Source: Mycobacterium asiaticum (lineage in GTDB: Bacteria; Actinomycetota; Actinomycetes; Mycobacteriales; Mycobacteriaceae). Taken from it: a stretch of 64,000 bases of DNA. The translations under genes were made by a program, and so were the position numbers. The first letter of the stretch is position 1, and every line of letters starts with the position of its first letter. Shown piece after piece: positions 37,058 to 46,129 of the stretch. The notes under the pieces were generated by a model, which did no database searches, had not been told where the DNA came from, and worked only from the letters and a program-made list of their open reading frames with translations. The stretch is from positions 62,001-126,000 of the forward strand of contig NZ_LZLQ01000124.1 in the NCBI RefSeq assembly GCF_001673315.1, given 5' to 3'.

Positions 37058-37669
37058 ATGACCGGCCCAACCACCGACGCTGACGCCGCTCCGAAGCGGC
37101 GGGTCCTGATCGCTGAAGACGAGGCGCTCATCCGCATGGACCTTGCGGAGATGCTGCGCGAAGAGGGGTACGACATCGTCGGCGAGGCCGGTGACGGGCA
37201 AGAAGCCGTCGAACTGGCCGAGCAGCACAAACCAGATCTGGTGATCATGGACGTGAAGATGCCGCGGCGCGACGGCATCGACGCTGCGGCCGAAATAGCC
37301 AGTAAGCGCATTGCGCCGATTGTGGTGCTCACCGCGTTCAGCCAGCGGGATCTGGTCGAACGTGCCCGCGACGCCGGAGCCATGGCGTATCTGGTCAAGC
37401 CGTTCACCGCGAGCGACCTGGTTCCGGCCATCGAACTGGCGGTGAGCCGCTTCAGTGAGCTGACTGAGTTGGAACGCGAAGTGGCGACGCTGTCCGAGCG
37501 ATTGGAAACGCGCAAGCTGGTCGAGCGCGCCAAGGGCCTGCTCCAGGTGAAGCAGGGCATGACCGAGCCGGAGGCGTTCAAGTGGATTCAGCGTGCCGCC
37601 ATGGACCGGCGGACGTCGATGAAGCGGGTCGCCGAGGTCGTGCTCGAGACGCTCGACAAGGCCGAGTAA
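37058..37669 (+). CDS. pdtaR: ANTAR-domain response regulator PdtaR (Rv1626-like)
   Basis: 203 residues. The N-terminal receiver domain has acidic pair E20-D21, phospho-acceptor D65 in VIMDVKMP and the K in YLVKPFT. After a coiled-coil linker (about 130-150) comes a C-terminal ANTAR RNA-binding domain (KGLLQVKQGMTEPEAFKWIQ). In M. tuberculosis it is phosphorylated by the sensor kinase PdtaS and acts by binding RNA to prevent premature termination. The partner kinase is not in this window. Confidence 0.93.
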   Translation: MTGPTTDADAAPKRRVLIAEDEALIRMDLAEMLREEGYDIVGEAGDGQEAVELAEQHKPDLVIMDVKMPRRDGIDAAAEIASKRIAPIVVLTAFSQRDLVERARDAGAMAYLVKPFTASDLVPAIELAVSRFSELTELEREVATLSERLETRKLVERAKGLLQVKQGMTEPEAFKWIQRAAMDRRTSMKRVAEVVLETLDKAE

Positions 37670-37696
37670 CAGCAGCCTCGCGTTCCGTGGCGAGGG

Positions 37697-37720
37697 CGCG
37701 TGTCGGCACAGCGACACGCG
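37697..37720. terminator. Strong hairpin between pdtaR and the convergent thiolase gene
   Basis: CGCGTGTCG-gcacag-CGACACGCG, a perfect 9-bp stem with a 6-nt loop, lies 27 bp after the pdtaR stop and is preceded by a second small hairpin (CCTCGC/GCGAGG, 37676-37695). No T tract follows, as is common for mycobacterial intrinsic terminators. It would serve both converging transcripts. Confidence 0.55.
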
Positions 37721-37768
37721 GCCGCGGCTGGCATTTCGCGGACTCTCGCGCCCAGAACCAAGCGCTGT

Positions 37769-38971
37769 CTAGCGCGCCACCACCACCGACGAGCCGTGTC
37801 CGAACAACCCCTGGTTGGCGGTGACGCCGACGGTCGCGTTCTCCACCTGCCGGCCGGTGGCCTGCCCCCGCAGTTGCCAGGTCAACTCGCAGACCTGCGC
37901 GATCGCCTGAGCGGGGATCGCCTCGCCGAAGCACGCCAGCCCACCGGACGGATTGACCGGCACCCTGCCGCCAAGAGCGGTCGCCCCGCTGCGCAACAGT
38001 TGCTCGGCCTCGCCCTTCGCGCACAACCCGAGGTGCTCGTACCAGTCGAGTTCTAGCGCGGTGGACAGGTCGTAAACCTCGGCCAGGCTGACGTCCTCGG
38101 GCCCGATGCCGGCCTCGGCGTAGGCGGCGTCAAGGATCTGGTCCTTGAACACCCGCTCGGGTGCCGCTACGGCGGCGGTGGAATCCGTTGCGATGTCGGG
38201 CAATTCGGGTAAGTGCTGCGGGTATTGCGGCGTGACCGTGCTGACGGCGCGCACCGATGGAACCCCGTCCAACGACCCGAGGTGTTTGCGGGCGAACTCC
38301 GCGCTGGCCACGATCAGCGCCGCCGCGCCGTCGGAGGTCGCGCAGATGTCCAGCTGGCGCAACGGATCGCTGACCACCGGGCTGGCCAGTACATCCTCGA
38401 TCGAGGACTCCTTGCGGTAGCGGGCATTCGGGTTCTGCAAACCGTGCTGGGAGTTCTTGACCTTCACCTGCGCGAAGTCTTCCGATGTCGCGCCGTACAA
38501 ATCCATCCGTCGCCGCGCGAGCAGTGCGAAGTACACCGGGTTCATCGCGCCGATCAGGTGGAACCGCTGCCAGTCGGGGTCATTCTTGCGTTCCCCACCG
38601 ACTGGGGCGAAAGCGCCCTTGGGTGTGGTGTCGGCGCCGATCACCAGCGCGACGTCGCAGAAGCCGGCCAGGATGTGGGCGCGGGCGCTTTGCAGCGCCT
38701 GCGATCCGCTGGCGCATGCCGCATAACTGGAGCTGACCGGCACGCCGTTCCATCCGAGCTTCTGCGCGAAGGTCGACCCGGCAATAAAACCGGGGTAGCC
38801 GTTGCGGATGGTGTCGGCGCCGGCGACCAGCTGGATCTGCCGCCAGTCCAGGCCGGCTTCGGCCAGCGCCGCCCGCGCGGCGACCACGCCGTATTCGGTG
38901 AAGTCGCGGCCCCATTTGCCCCACGGGTGCATGCCGGCGCCGAGGATGTACAGCGGTTCGGGCGGGCTCAT
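37769..38971 (-). CDS. Thiolase-like lipid-transfer protein (Rv1627c-like)
   Basis: 400-residue thiolase-superfamily protein of the SCP-x/lipid-transfer type, probably acting on steroid or branched acyl-CoA thioesters. The nucleophile-region cysteine is in SSSYAACASGSQAL; C-terminal motifs are NPSGGLACFGEAIPAQA and ANQGLFGHG. The start ATG at 38971 overlaps the stop of the DUF35 gene (ATGA). This pairing with a DUF35 partner is typical, and the two proteins usually form a complex. Confidence 0.88.
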   Translation of the reverse strand: MSPPEPLYILGAGMHPWGKWGRDFTEYGVVAARAALAEAGLDWRQIQLVAGADTIRNGYPGFIAGSTFAQKLGWNGVPVSSSYAACASGSQALQSARAHILAGFCDVALVIGADTTPKGAFAPVGGERKNDPDWQRFHLIGAMNPVYFALLARRRMDLYGATSEDFAQVKVKNSQHGLQNPNARYRKESSIEDVLASPVVSDPLRQLDICATSDGAAALIVASAEFARKHLGSLDGVPSVRAVSTVTPQYPQHLPELPDIATDSTAAVAAPERVFKDQILDAAYAEAGIGPEDVSLAEVYDLSTALELDWYEHLGLCAKGEAEQLLRSGATALGGRVPVNPSGGLACFGEAIPAQAIAQVCELTWQLRGQATGRQVENATVGVTANQGLFGHGSSVVVAR

Positions 38972-39411
38972 GACGAGACCTTCCACGCGTGCACAGTCCG
39001 TTCGACCCCGTCGGAATCGGTGAACAACGTCATGGTGGTCAGCTCCATCTCCATGCCGACCTTCAGATCGGCCGCCAGCGTGCCGTCGACCACCTTGCCC
39101 AGCACGATGATCCCTTCGTCGGCCAGTTCCACCGCGGCGATGGCGAACGGCTCGAACGGCTCCGCGGCGGGGTAGGGGGCCGGTGGCGGATAACGGTTCT
39201 CGGTGTAGCTCCACAACGTGCCGCGCCTCGACAGCGCGACGGACTCTAGTGAGTCGCCGTCACACGCCGGATTAGGGCAGTTGTTGTCGCGCGGCGGGAA
39301 GACGAACGTGCCGCACTTGACGCACTTACTGCCGATCAGATGCGGATTTCCGGCCTCGTCGGTGGCGAACCACCCGTCGATCGCGGGTTCGGGAATGCTG
39401 ACCTCTGGCAC
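38968..39411 (-). CDS. DUF35 zinc-ribbon/OB-fold partner protein (Rv1628c-like)
   Basis: 147 residues. A zinc ribbon with CxxC pairs (SKCVKCGTFVFPPR and NNCPNPACDG) precedes an OB fold that in this family binds acyl-CoA and delivers it to the thiolase partner. Upstream in-frame starts would add about 50 unrelated residues. GTG at 39411 is preferred because a TACGCT -10 box ends 6 nt before it, giving a leaderless mRNA. Divergent from polA. Confidence 0.85.
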   Translation of the reverse strand: MPEVSIPEPAIDGWFATDEAGNPHLIGSKCVKCGTFVFPPRDNNCPNPACDGDSLESVALSRRGTLWSYTENRYPPPAPYPAAEPFEPFAIAAVELADEGIIVLGKVVDGTLAADLKVGMEMELTTMTLFTDSDGVERTVHAWKVSS

Positions 39412-39417
39412 CGGGCC

Positions 39418-39423
39418 AGCGTA
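39418..39423 (-). promoter_or_regulatory. Putative -10 box of the DUF35-thiolase operon
   Basis: Minus-strand TACGCT, 6 nt upstream of the GTG start at 39411, without a ribosome site. It faces the polA promoter about 70 bp away, making a compact divergent promoter region. Confidence 0.45.
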
Positions 39424-39492
39424 CCCAGCCCAGGCGCAAAACTGAAACGTGTTCCAGTTCTGCCGGGCGCATCGGGTGTCAGCCGGGTTGCC

Positions 39493-39498
39493 TAGAGT
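39493..39498 (+). promoter_or_regulatory. Putative -10 box of leaderless polA
   Basis: TAGAGT ends 7 nt before the polA GTG at 39506, and no Shine-Dalgarno sequence lies in the interval. Placement is right for transcription to begin at the start codon. Confidence 0.45.
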
Positions 39499-39505
39499 GT
39501 GAGCC

Positions 39506-42217
39506 GTGAGTAACGCGGGCGGGGTGGCCGAAAAACCGACGCTGATGCTGCTGGATGGCAATTCGCTGGCGTTCCGGGCGTTCTACGCGTTGCCGGCGGA
39601 GAACTTCAAGACACGCGGGGGCCTGACCACCAACGCGGTCTATGGCTTCACCGCCATGCTGATCAACCTGTTGCGGGACGAGGCGCCGACGCATATCGCC
39701 GCGGCGTTCGACGTCTCGCGTCAGACCTTCCGCTCTGAGCGCTACCCGGAGTACAAGGCCAACCGGTCCTCGACTCCCGATGAGTTCCACGGTCAGATCG
39801 ACATCACCAAGGAAGTGCTTGGCGCACTGGGCATTACCGTGCTGGCCGAGCCGGGTTTCGAAGCCGACGACATCATCGCCACTCTTGCCACCCAGGCGGA
39901 GAACGAGGGCTACCGGGTGCTGGTCGTCACCGGCGACCGTGACGCGCTGCAGTTGGTCAGCGACGACGTGACGGTGCTCTATCCGCGCAAAGGTGTCAGC
40001 GAACTCACCCGCTTCACCCCGGAAGCCGTCGTCGAGAAATACGGTCTCACTCCCCGGCAGTACCCGGATTTCGCCGCGCTGCGCGGCGACCCCAGCGACA
40101 ACCTCCCCGGTATTCCTGGCGTGGGGGAGAAGACGGCGTCGAAGTGGATCATCGAGTACGGCTCGCTGCAGTCCCTGGTCGATAGCGTGGACTCGGTGCG
40201 CGGCAAGGTGGGCGACGCGTTGCGCGCGCATGTGGCCAACGTGGTGCTGAACCGGGACCTCACCGAACTGGTCAAGGACGTGCCGCTGGCCCAGACGCCC
40301 GACACCCTTCGGTTACAGCCGTGGGACCGCGACCTGATCCACCGACTCTTCGACGACCTGGAGTTTCGCGTCCTGCGAGACCGCCTGTTCGACACGTTGG
40401 CTGCGGTAGAACCGGAGGTCGACGAGGGCTTCGACGTGCGCGGCGGCGCGCTCGAACCCGGCACGGTGGCCCAGTGGCTGTCCGAGCACGCGGACGACGG
40501 GCGCCGGTCGGGATTGACGGTGGTGGGCACTCATCTCCCGCACGGCGGGGACGCCACCGCGCTGGCGATCGCGGCCGCAGACGGGGACGGCGCCTACATC
40601 GACACCGCCGCGCTGACCCCCGAGGACGACGCCGCGCTGGCGGCCTGGCTGTCCGACCCGGACAGGCCCAAGGCCCTGCATGAAGCGAAGCTGGCCATCC
40701 ATGACCTGACCGGGCGGGGCTGGACGCTGGGTGGTGTCACCTCCGACACCGCGCTCGCGGCCTACCTGGTGCGCCCCGGACAACGCAGCTTCACCCTCGA
40801 CGATCTCTCGTTGCGCTACCTGCGCCGCGAACTGCGCGCGGAAAACCCTGAACAGCAACAGCTTTCGCTGCTCGACGACCTTGACGAATCGGGCGGGGCG
40901 GACGACCAGGCGGTCCAGACCAGCATCCTGCGCGCCCGCGCCGTCGCCGACCTCGCCGACGCCCTGGATGCCGAACTGGCCCGCATCGATTCCACCGCCC
41001 TGCTGGGTGAGATGGAGCTGCCGGTGCAGCAGGTGCTGGCCGAGATGGAGCATGCCGGGATCGCCGTCGACCTGGCCAAGCTCACCGAGTTGCAGAGCGA
41101 GTTCGCCGAGCAGATCCGCGATGCCGCCGAGGCTGCCTACGCAGTGATCGGTAAACAGATCAACCTCGGTTCACCCAAGCAGCTGCAGGTGGTGCTGTTC
41201 GACGAGCTCGGCATGCCCAAGACCAAGCGGACCAAGACGGGTTACACCACGGACGCGGATGCTGTGCAGGGTCTTTTTGAAAAGACCGGTCACCCGTTTC
41301 TGCAGCATCTGCTGACCCACCGCGATGTCACCCGGCTCAAGGTCACCGTCGACGGCCTGCTGAACTCGGCGGCCGCCGACGGCCGGATCCACACCACGTT
41401 CAATCAGACCATCGCCGCCACCGGCCGGTTGTCCTCAACCGAACCGAACTTGCAGAACATCCCGATCCGCACCGACGCCGGCCGCCGGATCCGGGACGCA
41501 TTCATCGTCGGAAGCGGCTACCACGAGCTGATGACCGCGGACTACAGCCAGATCGAGATGCGGATCATGGCGCACCTGTCGCGTGATCAGGGGCTGATCG
41601 AAGCGTTCAACACCGGGGAGGACCTGCATTCCTTCGTTGCCTCCCGTGCCTTCGGCGTGCCGATCGAAGAGGTCACCGGCGAACTGCGACGCCGGGTCAA
41701 GGCGATGTCCTATGGCTTGGCCTACGGGTTGAGCGCCTACGGATTGTCCGCCCAGCTCAAGATCTCCACCGAAGAGGCCAAAGAGCAGATGGACCAGTAC
41801 TTCTCCCGGTTCGGTGGCGTGCGCGACTACCTGTTTGCGGTCGTCGAACAGGCCCGCAAGGACGGTTACACCTCGACCGTGCTGGGCCGACGGCGTTACC
41901 TGCCCGAGCTGGACAGCAGCAACCGTCAGGTCCGTGAGGCCGCCGAGCGTGCGGCGCTCAACGCCCCGATACAGGGCAGCGCGGCGGACCTGATCAAGGT
42001 GGCGATGATCGAGGTGGACAAAGCGATCAAGCAGGCCGGCCTGGCGTCCCGAATGTTGCTTCAGGTGCACGACGAGTTGCTGTTCGAGATCGCGGCCGGG
42101 GAACGTGATCAGCTTGAGGCGCTGGTCCGCGACAAGATGGGCGGCGCCTATCCGTTGGATGTGCCGCTCGAGGTGTCGGTGGGCTACGGCCGCAGCTGGG
42201 ACGCCGCCGCCCACTGA
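39506..42217 (+). CDS. polA: DNA polymerase I
   Basis: 903 residues. The N-terminal 5' nuclease domain (about 1-300) has LLDGNSLAFRAFYALP, FDVSRQTFR and TGDRDALQLV. A middle 3'-5' exonuclease-like domain (about 310-500) lacks clear catalytic acidic residues, as in mycobacterial PolA. The polymerase domain (about 510-903) has motif A TADYSQIEMRI, motif B RRRVKAMSYGLAYGL and motif C LQVHDELLFE. Fills gaps in excision repair and removes Okazaki primers. The GTG start sits behind a -10 box. Confidence 0.96.
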   Translation: MSNAGGVAEKPTLMLLDGNSLAFRAFYALPAENFKTRGGLTTNAVYGFTAMLINLLRDEAPTHIAAAFDVSRQTFRSERYPEYKANRSSTPDEFHGQIDITKEVLGALGITVLAEPGFEADDIIATLATQAENEGYRVLVVTGDRDALQLVSDDVTVLYPRKGVSELTRFTPEAVVEKYGLTPRQYPDFAALRGDPSDNLPGIPGVGEKTASKWIIEYGSLQSLVDSVDSVRGKVGDALRAHVANVVLNRDLTELVKDVPLAQTPDTLRLQPWDRDLIHRLFDDLEFRVLRDRLFDTLAAVEPEVDEGFDVRGGALEPGTVAQWLSEHADDGRRSGLTVVGTHLPHGGDATALAIAAADGDGAYIDTAALTPEDDAALAAWLSDPDRPKALHEAKLAIHDLTGRGWTLGGVTSDTALAAYLVRPGQRSFTLDDLSLRYLRRELRAENPEQQQLSLLDDLDESGGADDQAVQTSILRARAVADLADALDAELARIDSTALLGEMELPVQQVLAEMEHAGIAVDLAKLTELQSEFAEQIRDAAEAAYAVIGKQINLGSPKQLQVVLFDELGMPKTKRTKTGYTTDADAVQGLFEKTGHPFLQHLLTHRDVTRLKVTVDGLLNSAAADGRIHTTFNQTIAATGRLSSTEPNLQNIPIRTDAGRRIRDAFIVGSGYHELMTADYSQIEMRIMAHLSRDQGLIEAFNTGEDLHSFVASRAFGVPIEEVTGELRRRVKAMSYGLAYGLSAYGLSAQLKISTEEAKEQMDQYFSRFGGVRDYLFAVVEQARKDGYTSTVLGRRRYLPELDSSNRQVREAAERAALNAPIQGSAADLIKVAMIEVDKAIKQAGLASRMLLQVHDELLFEIAAGERDQLEALVRDKMGGAYPLDVPLEVSVGYGRSWDAAAH

Positions 42218-42218
42218 G

Positions 42219-42295
42219 CCGAACTCAAACTGCTCAGTCGAACTTCAGACTGCTCAGCCGAACTTAAACTGCTCAGCCGAACTTAAACTGCTCAG
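42219..42295. repeat. Four 19-20-bp tandem repeats filling the polA 3' gap
   Basis: Copies CCGAACTCAAACTGCTCAG (42219), a 20-bp variant starting TCGAACTTC (42238) and two identical CCGAACTTAAACTGCTCAG (42258, 42277). The array begins one base after the polA stop and ends one base before the GTG of the next gene, so it makes up the whole 78-bp gap. Seen directly; the role is unknown. Confidence 0.9.
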
Positions 42296-43261
42296 GTGTC
42301 CGAACCGGCTCAGCGTCCGCCGCTCCTGCGTTATCCGCTGGTGGTGGCGTCGAAGTTGTTCGGTCTGTTACCGGCCCCGGTGGCCGACGCGCTATTAACA
42401 GTGCTCGCGCGGCTTGTGTACTGGCGAGGCCGTGCCCAGCACTTGAATGTGTTGCAGGACTTCCGCGACAACGTCGACCCGACGGCCCAGTTCTCGTCCC
42501 GGAAATGGCGCCCCGTGCAGGCGATGTATCGCGCGCTGGTCCGCAACGCCAACGACGCCATCTGGTTCCTCGCCGCGCCGCACGACACCGCGCTGCGGCG
42601 CTTCCGCATCGCAGATCCGTCACCTATCTATGCCGCGCTCGAGGCCGGTCGCCCTGCCGGAGTCGGTGCCATCGTCGCCTTCCCGCATCTCGGCTCATAT
42701 GCGGCGCTACCGATCGTGCTGGCACTCAACGGCCTGCCGGTTACCGCCGTCGTGAATCGACAGCCTGCCCTGATGCAATGGGTGCTTACCCGGGGCGCGC
42801 AGAAGGCCGACTTGGAACTCATCGTCATCGAGCGCCACGGTGGCGTCAGCACCACCACGGCCATGGCCGACGCCATCCGTCGCGGCCGCATCGTCGCGAT
42901 CGCCGGCGACTACTTCAGAGCCCGAGAGGGCGCGCAGGGCGGGACAAGTGCGGGCGTCCAGGTCGACCTGGCCGGCATCAAGCGCCCGGTCGGTGCGGGC
43001 CCGGCGCTGCTGGCCCTGCGCACCGGCGCGTTGATCGTGCCCGGCGCGGTTTTCCAGCGCAAACATCGGCGAGAACCCGTTTTCGGCGAGCCGATTGCTG
43101 CCGAAGTTCCGCTCGGCGGCGACGATCAGAACGTGCGAGACGCAGTGCAGGCAACCTCGCAACGGGTCGCCGACGCGATCGCTTTGTTCATCCGCCGCGA
43201 GCCGGACCAGTGGCTGATGCCCGGCGGCCTGGTGTCGGACTCGGTTGGGCGCCGGCCCTAG
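42296..43261 (+). CDS. LPLAT-superfamily acyltransferase homologue lacking the catalytic acid
   Basis: 321 residues resembling the HtrB/PIM acyltransferase (LPLAT) family. N-terminal LPAPVADALLTVLARLVYWRG, the block I region AFPHLGSYAALP, and later GRIVAIAGDYF and GAGPALLALRTGALIVPG follow the family order. The normal HX4(D/E) dyad would put Asp or Glu five residues after H131; here it is A136. The protein may be inactive, use another residue, or only bind lipid. No gene is found here in M. tuberculosis, where rpsA follows polA. GTG start directly after the repeat array, without a clear ribosome site. Confidence 0.8.
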   Translation: MSEPAQRPPLLRYPLVVASKLFGLLPAPVADALLTVLARLVYWRGRAQHLNVLQDFRDNVDPTAQFSSRKWRPVQAMYRALVRNANDAIWFLAAPHDTALRRFRIADPSPIYAALEAGRPAGVGAIVAFPHLGSYAALPIVLALNGLPVTAVVNRQPALMQWVLTRGAQKADLELIVIERHGGVSTTTAMADAIRRGRIVAIAGDYFRAREGAQGGTSAGVQVDLAGIKRPVGAGPALLALRTGALIVPGAVFQRKHRREPVFGEPIAAEVPLGGDDQNVRDAVQATSQRVADAIALFIRREPDQWLMPGGLVSDSVGRRP

Positions 43262-43352
43262 CCCGCCGCACGCGGGAGTCGCCTGCGTGCGCCCGCGGGG
43301 CACCCGGTAGTCTGACCAGTGATTTCGACCGAGTTTGGCCAGCGTGTATGCA

Positions 43353-43368
43353 GTCGAGTAGCCTCGAC
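43353..43368 (+). promoter_or_regulatory. Hairpin in the rpsA upstream region
   Basis: GTCGAG-tagc-CTCGAC, a perfect 6-bp stem with a 4-nt loop, about 90 bp before the rpsA start in the 196-bp gap. It may be a leader structure for autoregulation of S1 or a weak terminator for the acyltransferase gene. The rest of the gap shows no gene. Confidence 0.35.
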
Positions 43369-43457
43369 AGGTACCCGTTTGCGCTCGATCGCGGGTCACA
43401 CCAATAACTCAAGTCCCAAGTCCCTACGATGAACCCTGTCCGGAGCAACCCAACAAT

Positions 43458-44897
43458 ATGCCGAGTCCCGCCGTCACCTCGCCGCAAGTAGCCATCAACG
43501 ACATAGGCTCCGCCGAGGATTTTCTCGCAGCAATAGACAAAACGATCAAGTACTTCAACGATGGCGACATCGTCGAAGGCACCATCGTCAAAGTTGACCG
43601 GGACGAGGTGCTCCTCGACATCGGCTACAAGACCGAAGGGGTCATCCCCGCCCGCGAGCTCTCCATCAAGCACGATGTCGACCCCAACGAGGTCGTTACC
43701 GTCGGCGATGAGGTCGAGGCCCTGGTTCTCACCAAAGAGGACAAAGAAGGCCGTCTGATCCTGTCCAAGAAGCGCGCCCAGTACGAGCGCGCCTGGGGCA
43801 CCATCGAGGAGCTCAAGGAGAAGGACGAGGCCGTCAAGGGCACCGTCATCGAGGTCGTCAAGGGCGGTCTGATCCTCGACATCGGGTTGCGCGGCTTCCT
43901 GCCCGCCTCGCTGGTCGAGATGCGCCGGGTGCGCGATCTGCAGCCGTACATCGGCAAGGAGATCGAAGCCAAGATCATCGAGCTGGACAAGAACCGCAAC
44001 AACGTGGTGCTGTCGCGGCGCGCCTGGCTGGAGCAGACCCAGTCCGAGGTGCGCAGCGAGTTCCTCAACCAGCTGCAGAAGGGCACCATCCGCAAGGGTG
44101 TCGTCTCCTCCATCGTCAACTTCGGCGCATTCGTCGACCTCGGCGGTGTGGACGGTCTGGTGCACGTCTCCGAGCTGTCCTGGAAGCACATCGACCACCC
44201 GTCCGAGGTGGTGCAGGTGGGCGACGAGGTCACCGTCGAGGTGCTCGACGTCGACATGGACCGCGAGCGGGTTTCGTTGTCGCTCAAGGCGACTCAGGAA
44301 GACCCGTGGCGGCACTTCGCCCGTACCCACGCGATCGGTCAGATCGTGCCGGGCAAGGTCACCAAGCTGGTGCCGTTCGGTGCATTCGTGCGTGTCGAAG
44401 AGGGCATCGAGGGTCTGGTGCACATCTCCGAGCTGGCCGAGCGCCACGTCGAGGTGCCCGACCAGGTGGTTGCCGTGGGCGACGACGCGATGGTCAAGGT
44501 CATCGACATCGACCTGGAGCGTCGCCGGATCTCGCTGTCGCTCAAGCAGGCCAACGAGGACTACACCGAGGAGTTCGACCCCGCCAAGTACGGCATGGCC
44601 GACAGCTACGACGAGCAGGGCAACTACATCTTCCCCGAAGGCTTCGACGCCGAAACCAACGAGTGGATCGAAGGTTTCGACACCCAGCGCAACGAATGGG
44701 AAGCCCGCTACGCCGAGGCCGAGCGTCGCCACAAGATGCACACTGCGCAAATGGAGAAGTTCGCCGCGGCTGAGGCAGCCGACCACGGCGGGCAGTCGTC
44801 CTCGAGCAGCAGCTCCTCGGAGAAGTCCGCGGGTGGGTCGCTGGCCAGCGACGCCCAGCTGGCGGCTCTGCGGGAGAAGCTCGCCGGCAGCGCATAG
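43458..44897 (+). CDS. rpsA: 30S ribosomal protein S1
   Basis: 479 residues with four S1 RNA-binding domains (about 36-105, 123-190, 208-277 and 294-363), each ending in a VSLSLK-type strand. A long acidic and Ser-rich C-terminus holds SSSSSSSEKSAGG, a variable region among mycobacteria, and ends ASDAQLAALREKLAGSA. Binds mRNA at the ribosome; the C-terminal part has been discussed in pyrazinamide action. The ATG at 43458 fits the conserved MPSPAVTSPQVAIND start. Confidence 0.97.
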   Translation: MPSPAVTSPQVAINDIGSAEDFLAAIDKTIKYFNDGDIVEGTIVKVDRDEVLLDIGYKTEGVIPARELSIKHDVDPNEVVTVGDEVEALVLTKEDKEGRLILSKKRAQYERAWGTIEELKEKDEAVKGTVIEVVKGGLILDIGLRGFLPASLVEMRRVRDLQPYIGKEIEAKIIELDKNRNNVVLSRRAWLEQTQSEVRSEFLNQLQKGTIRKGVVSSIVNFGAFVDLGGVDGLVHVSELSWKHIDHPSEVVQVGDEVTVEVLDVDMDRERVSLSLKATQEDPWRHFARTHAIGQIVPGKVTKLVPFGAFVRVEEGIEGLVHISELAERHVEVPDQVVAVGDDAMVKVIDIDLERRRISLSLKQANEDYTEEFDPAKYGMADSYDEQGNYIFPEGFDAETNEWIEGFDTQRNEWEARYAEAERRHKMHTAQMEKFAAAEAADHGGQSSSSSSSSEKSAGGSLASDAQLAALREKLAGSA

Positions 44898-44908
44898 CAG
44901 CACGCCGG

Positions 44909-46123
44909 ATGCTGCGCATCGGGCTGACCGGTGGCATCGGTGCCGGAAAGTCGGCGCTGTCCAAGACGTTCGCGGAGCTCGGTGGCATCATCGTCGACGG
45001 TGATGTCATCGCCCGCGAGGTCGTCGAGCCAGGCACCGAGGGATTGAAATCCCTGGTCGACACGTTCGGTGAGGACATCCTGCAGCCCGACGGGTCGCTG
45101 GATCGTCCCGCGTTGGCGGCCAAGGCGTTTGCCAACGACGAAGAGCGCCAGAAGCTCAACGGCATCGTTCATCCACTGGTCGGCAAGCGGCGCGCGGAGA
45201 TCATCGCCGGCGTTTCTCCGGATGCCGTTGTGGTGGAAGATATTCCGCTGCTGGTCGAGTCCGGCATGGCGCCGCTGTTTCCGTTGGTGATCATCGTGCA
45301 CGCTGACGTCGAGTTGAGGGTGCAACGCCTGGTCGAGATCCGTGGCATGACCGAGGACGACGCGCGAGCCAGGATCTCCGCACAGGCCACCGACGAGCAA
45401 CGCAGGGCAGTGGCCGACATTTGGCTGGACAATTCGGGCAGGCCGGAAGCGTTGGCGGAACGGGCCCGCGACGTATGGCACAACCGGATACTTCCGTTCT
45501 CGCACAATCTTTCTCAGCGCCAGCCCGCGCGGACACCGGCACGGGTGGTTTCGGCTGATCCGAGTTGGGCGGAGCAAGCCCAACGCATCGTCAAGCGATT
45601 GCAGACCACGTGTGGTCACCGGGCCGTGCGAGTGGACCACATCGGGTCGACCGCGGTACCGAAACTCGACGCCAAAGACGTGATCGACATCCAGGTCACC
45701 GTCGAATCCCTGGATGCCGCCGAAGAACTCGTCGAACCGTTGTTGTCCGCCGGCTATCCGCGCCTCGAGCACATCACTCAGGACGCCGCCAAGACCGATG
45801 CCCGCAGCACCGTACCGGGCATCGACCACAGCGACGATCCCGCGTTGTGGGGCAAGCGCATTCACGCCTCAGCCGACCCCGGGCGGCCGACCAACGTCCA
45901 TATCCGCACTGCGGGGTGGCCCAATCAGCAGTTCGCTCTACTGTTCGTCGACTGGCTCAAAGCCAATGCCGATGTGTGCGAGAAGTATTCGGCAGTCAAA
46001 CAGGACGCGGATGCGAGCGCCGGCGGCGACATCGTGCGCTACATCACCGCGAAGGAGCCGTGGTTCCGGGACGCCTACCGGCGAGCCTGGGAGTGGGCCG
46101 ACGCCACCGGTTGGAAGCCGTAG
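44909..46123 (+). CDS. coaE: Dephospho-CoA kinase fused to a GrpB/UPF0157 domain
   Basis: 404 residues. The N-terminal kinase (about 1-205) has P-loop GGIGAGKSA and the DVIAREVVEPG lid segment, and phosphorylates dephospho-CoA in the last step of CoA synthesis. The C-terminal GrpB-like nucleotidyltransferase-fold domain (about 215-395) has VDHIGSTAVPKLDAKDVIDIQ. The same fusion occurs in M. tuberculosis Rv1631, where the extra domain aids folding or stability. Lies 11 bp after rpsA. Confidence 0.95.
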   Translation: MLRIGLTGGIGAGKSALSKTFAELGGIIVDGDVIAREVVEPGTEGLKSLVDTFGEDILQPDGSLDRPALAAKAFANDEERQKLNGIVHPLVGKRRAEIIAGVSPDAVVVEDIPLLVESGMAPLFPLVIIVHADVELRVQRLVEIRGMTEDDARARISAQATDEQRRAVADIWLDNSGRPEALAERARDVWHNRILPFSHNLSQRQPARTPARVVSADPSWAEQAQRIVKRLQTTCGHRAVRVDHIGSTAVPKLDAKDVIDIQVTVESLDAAEELVEPLLSAGYPRLEHITQDAAKTDARSTVPGIDHSDDPALWGKRIHASADPGRPTNVHIRTAGWPNQQFALLFVDWLKANADVCEKYSAVKQDADASAGGDIVRYITAKEPWFRDAYRRAWEWADATGWKP

Positions 46124-46129
46124 CGTCTC

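Noticed and set aside
42219..42295. CRISPR-like repeats
   Set aside because: Units are contiguous with no spacers, and no cas genes are present.
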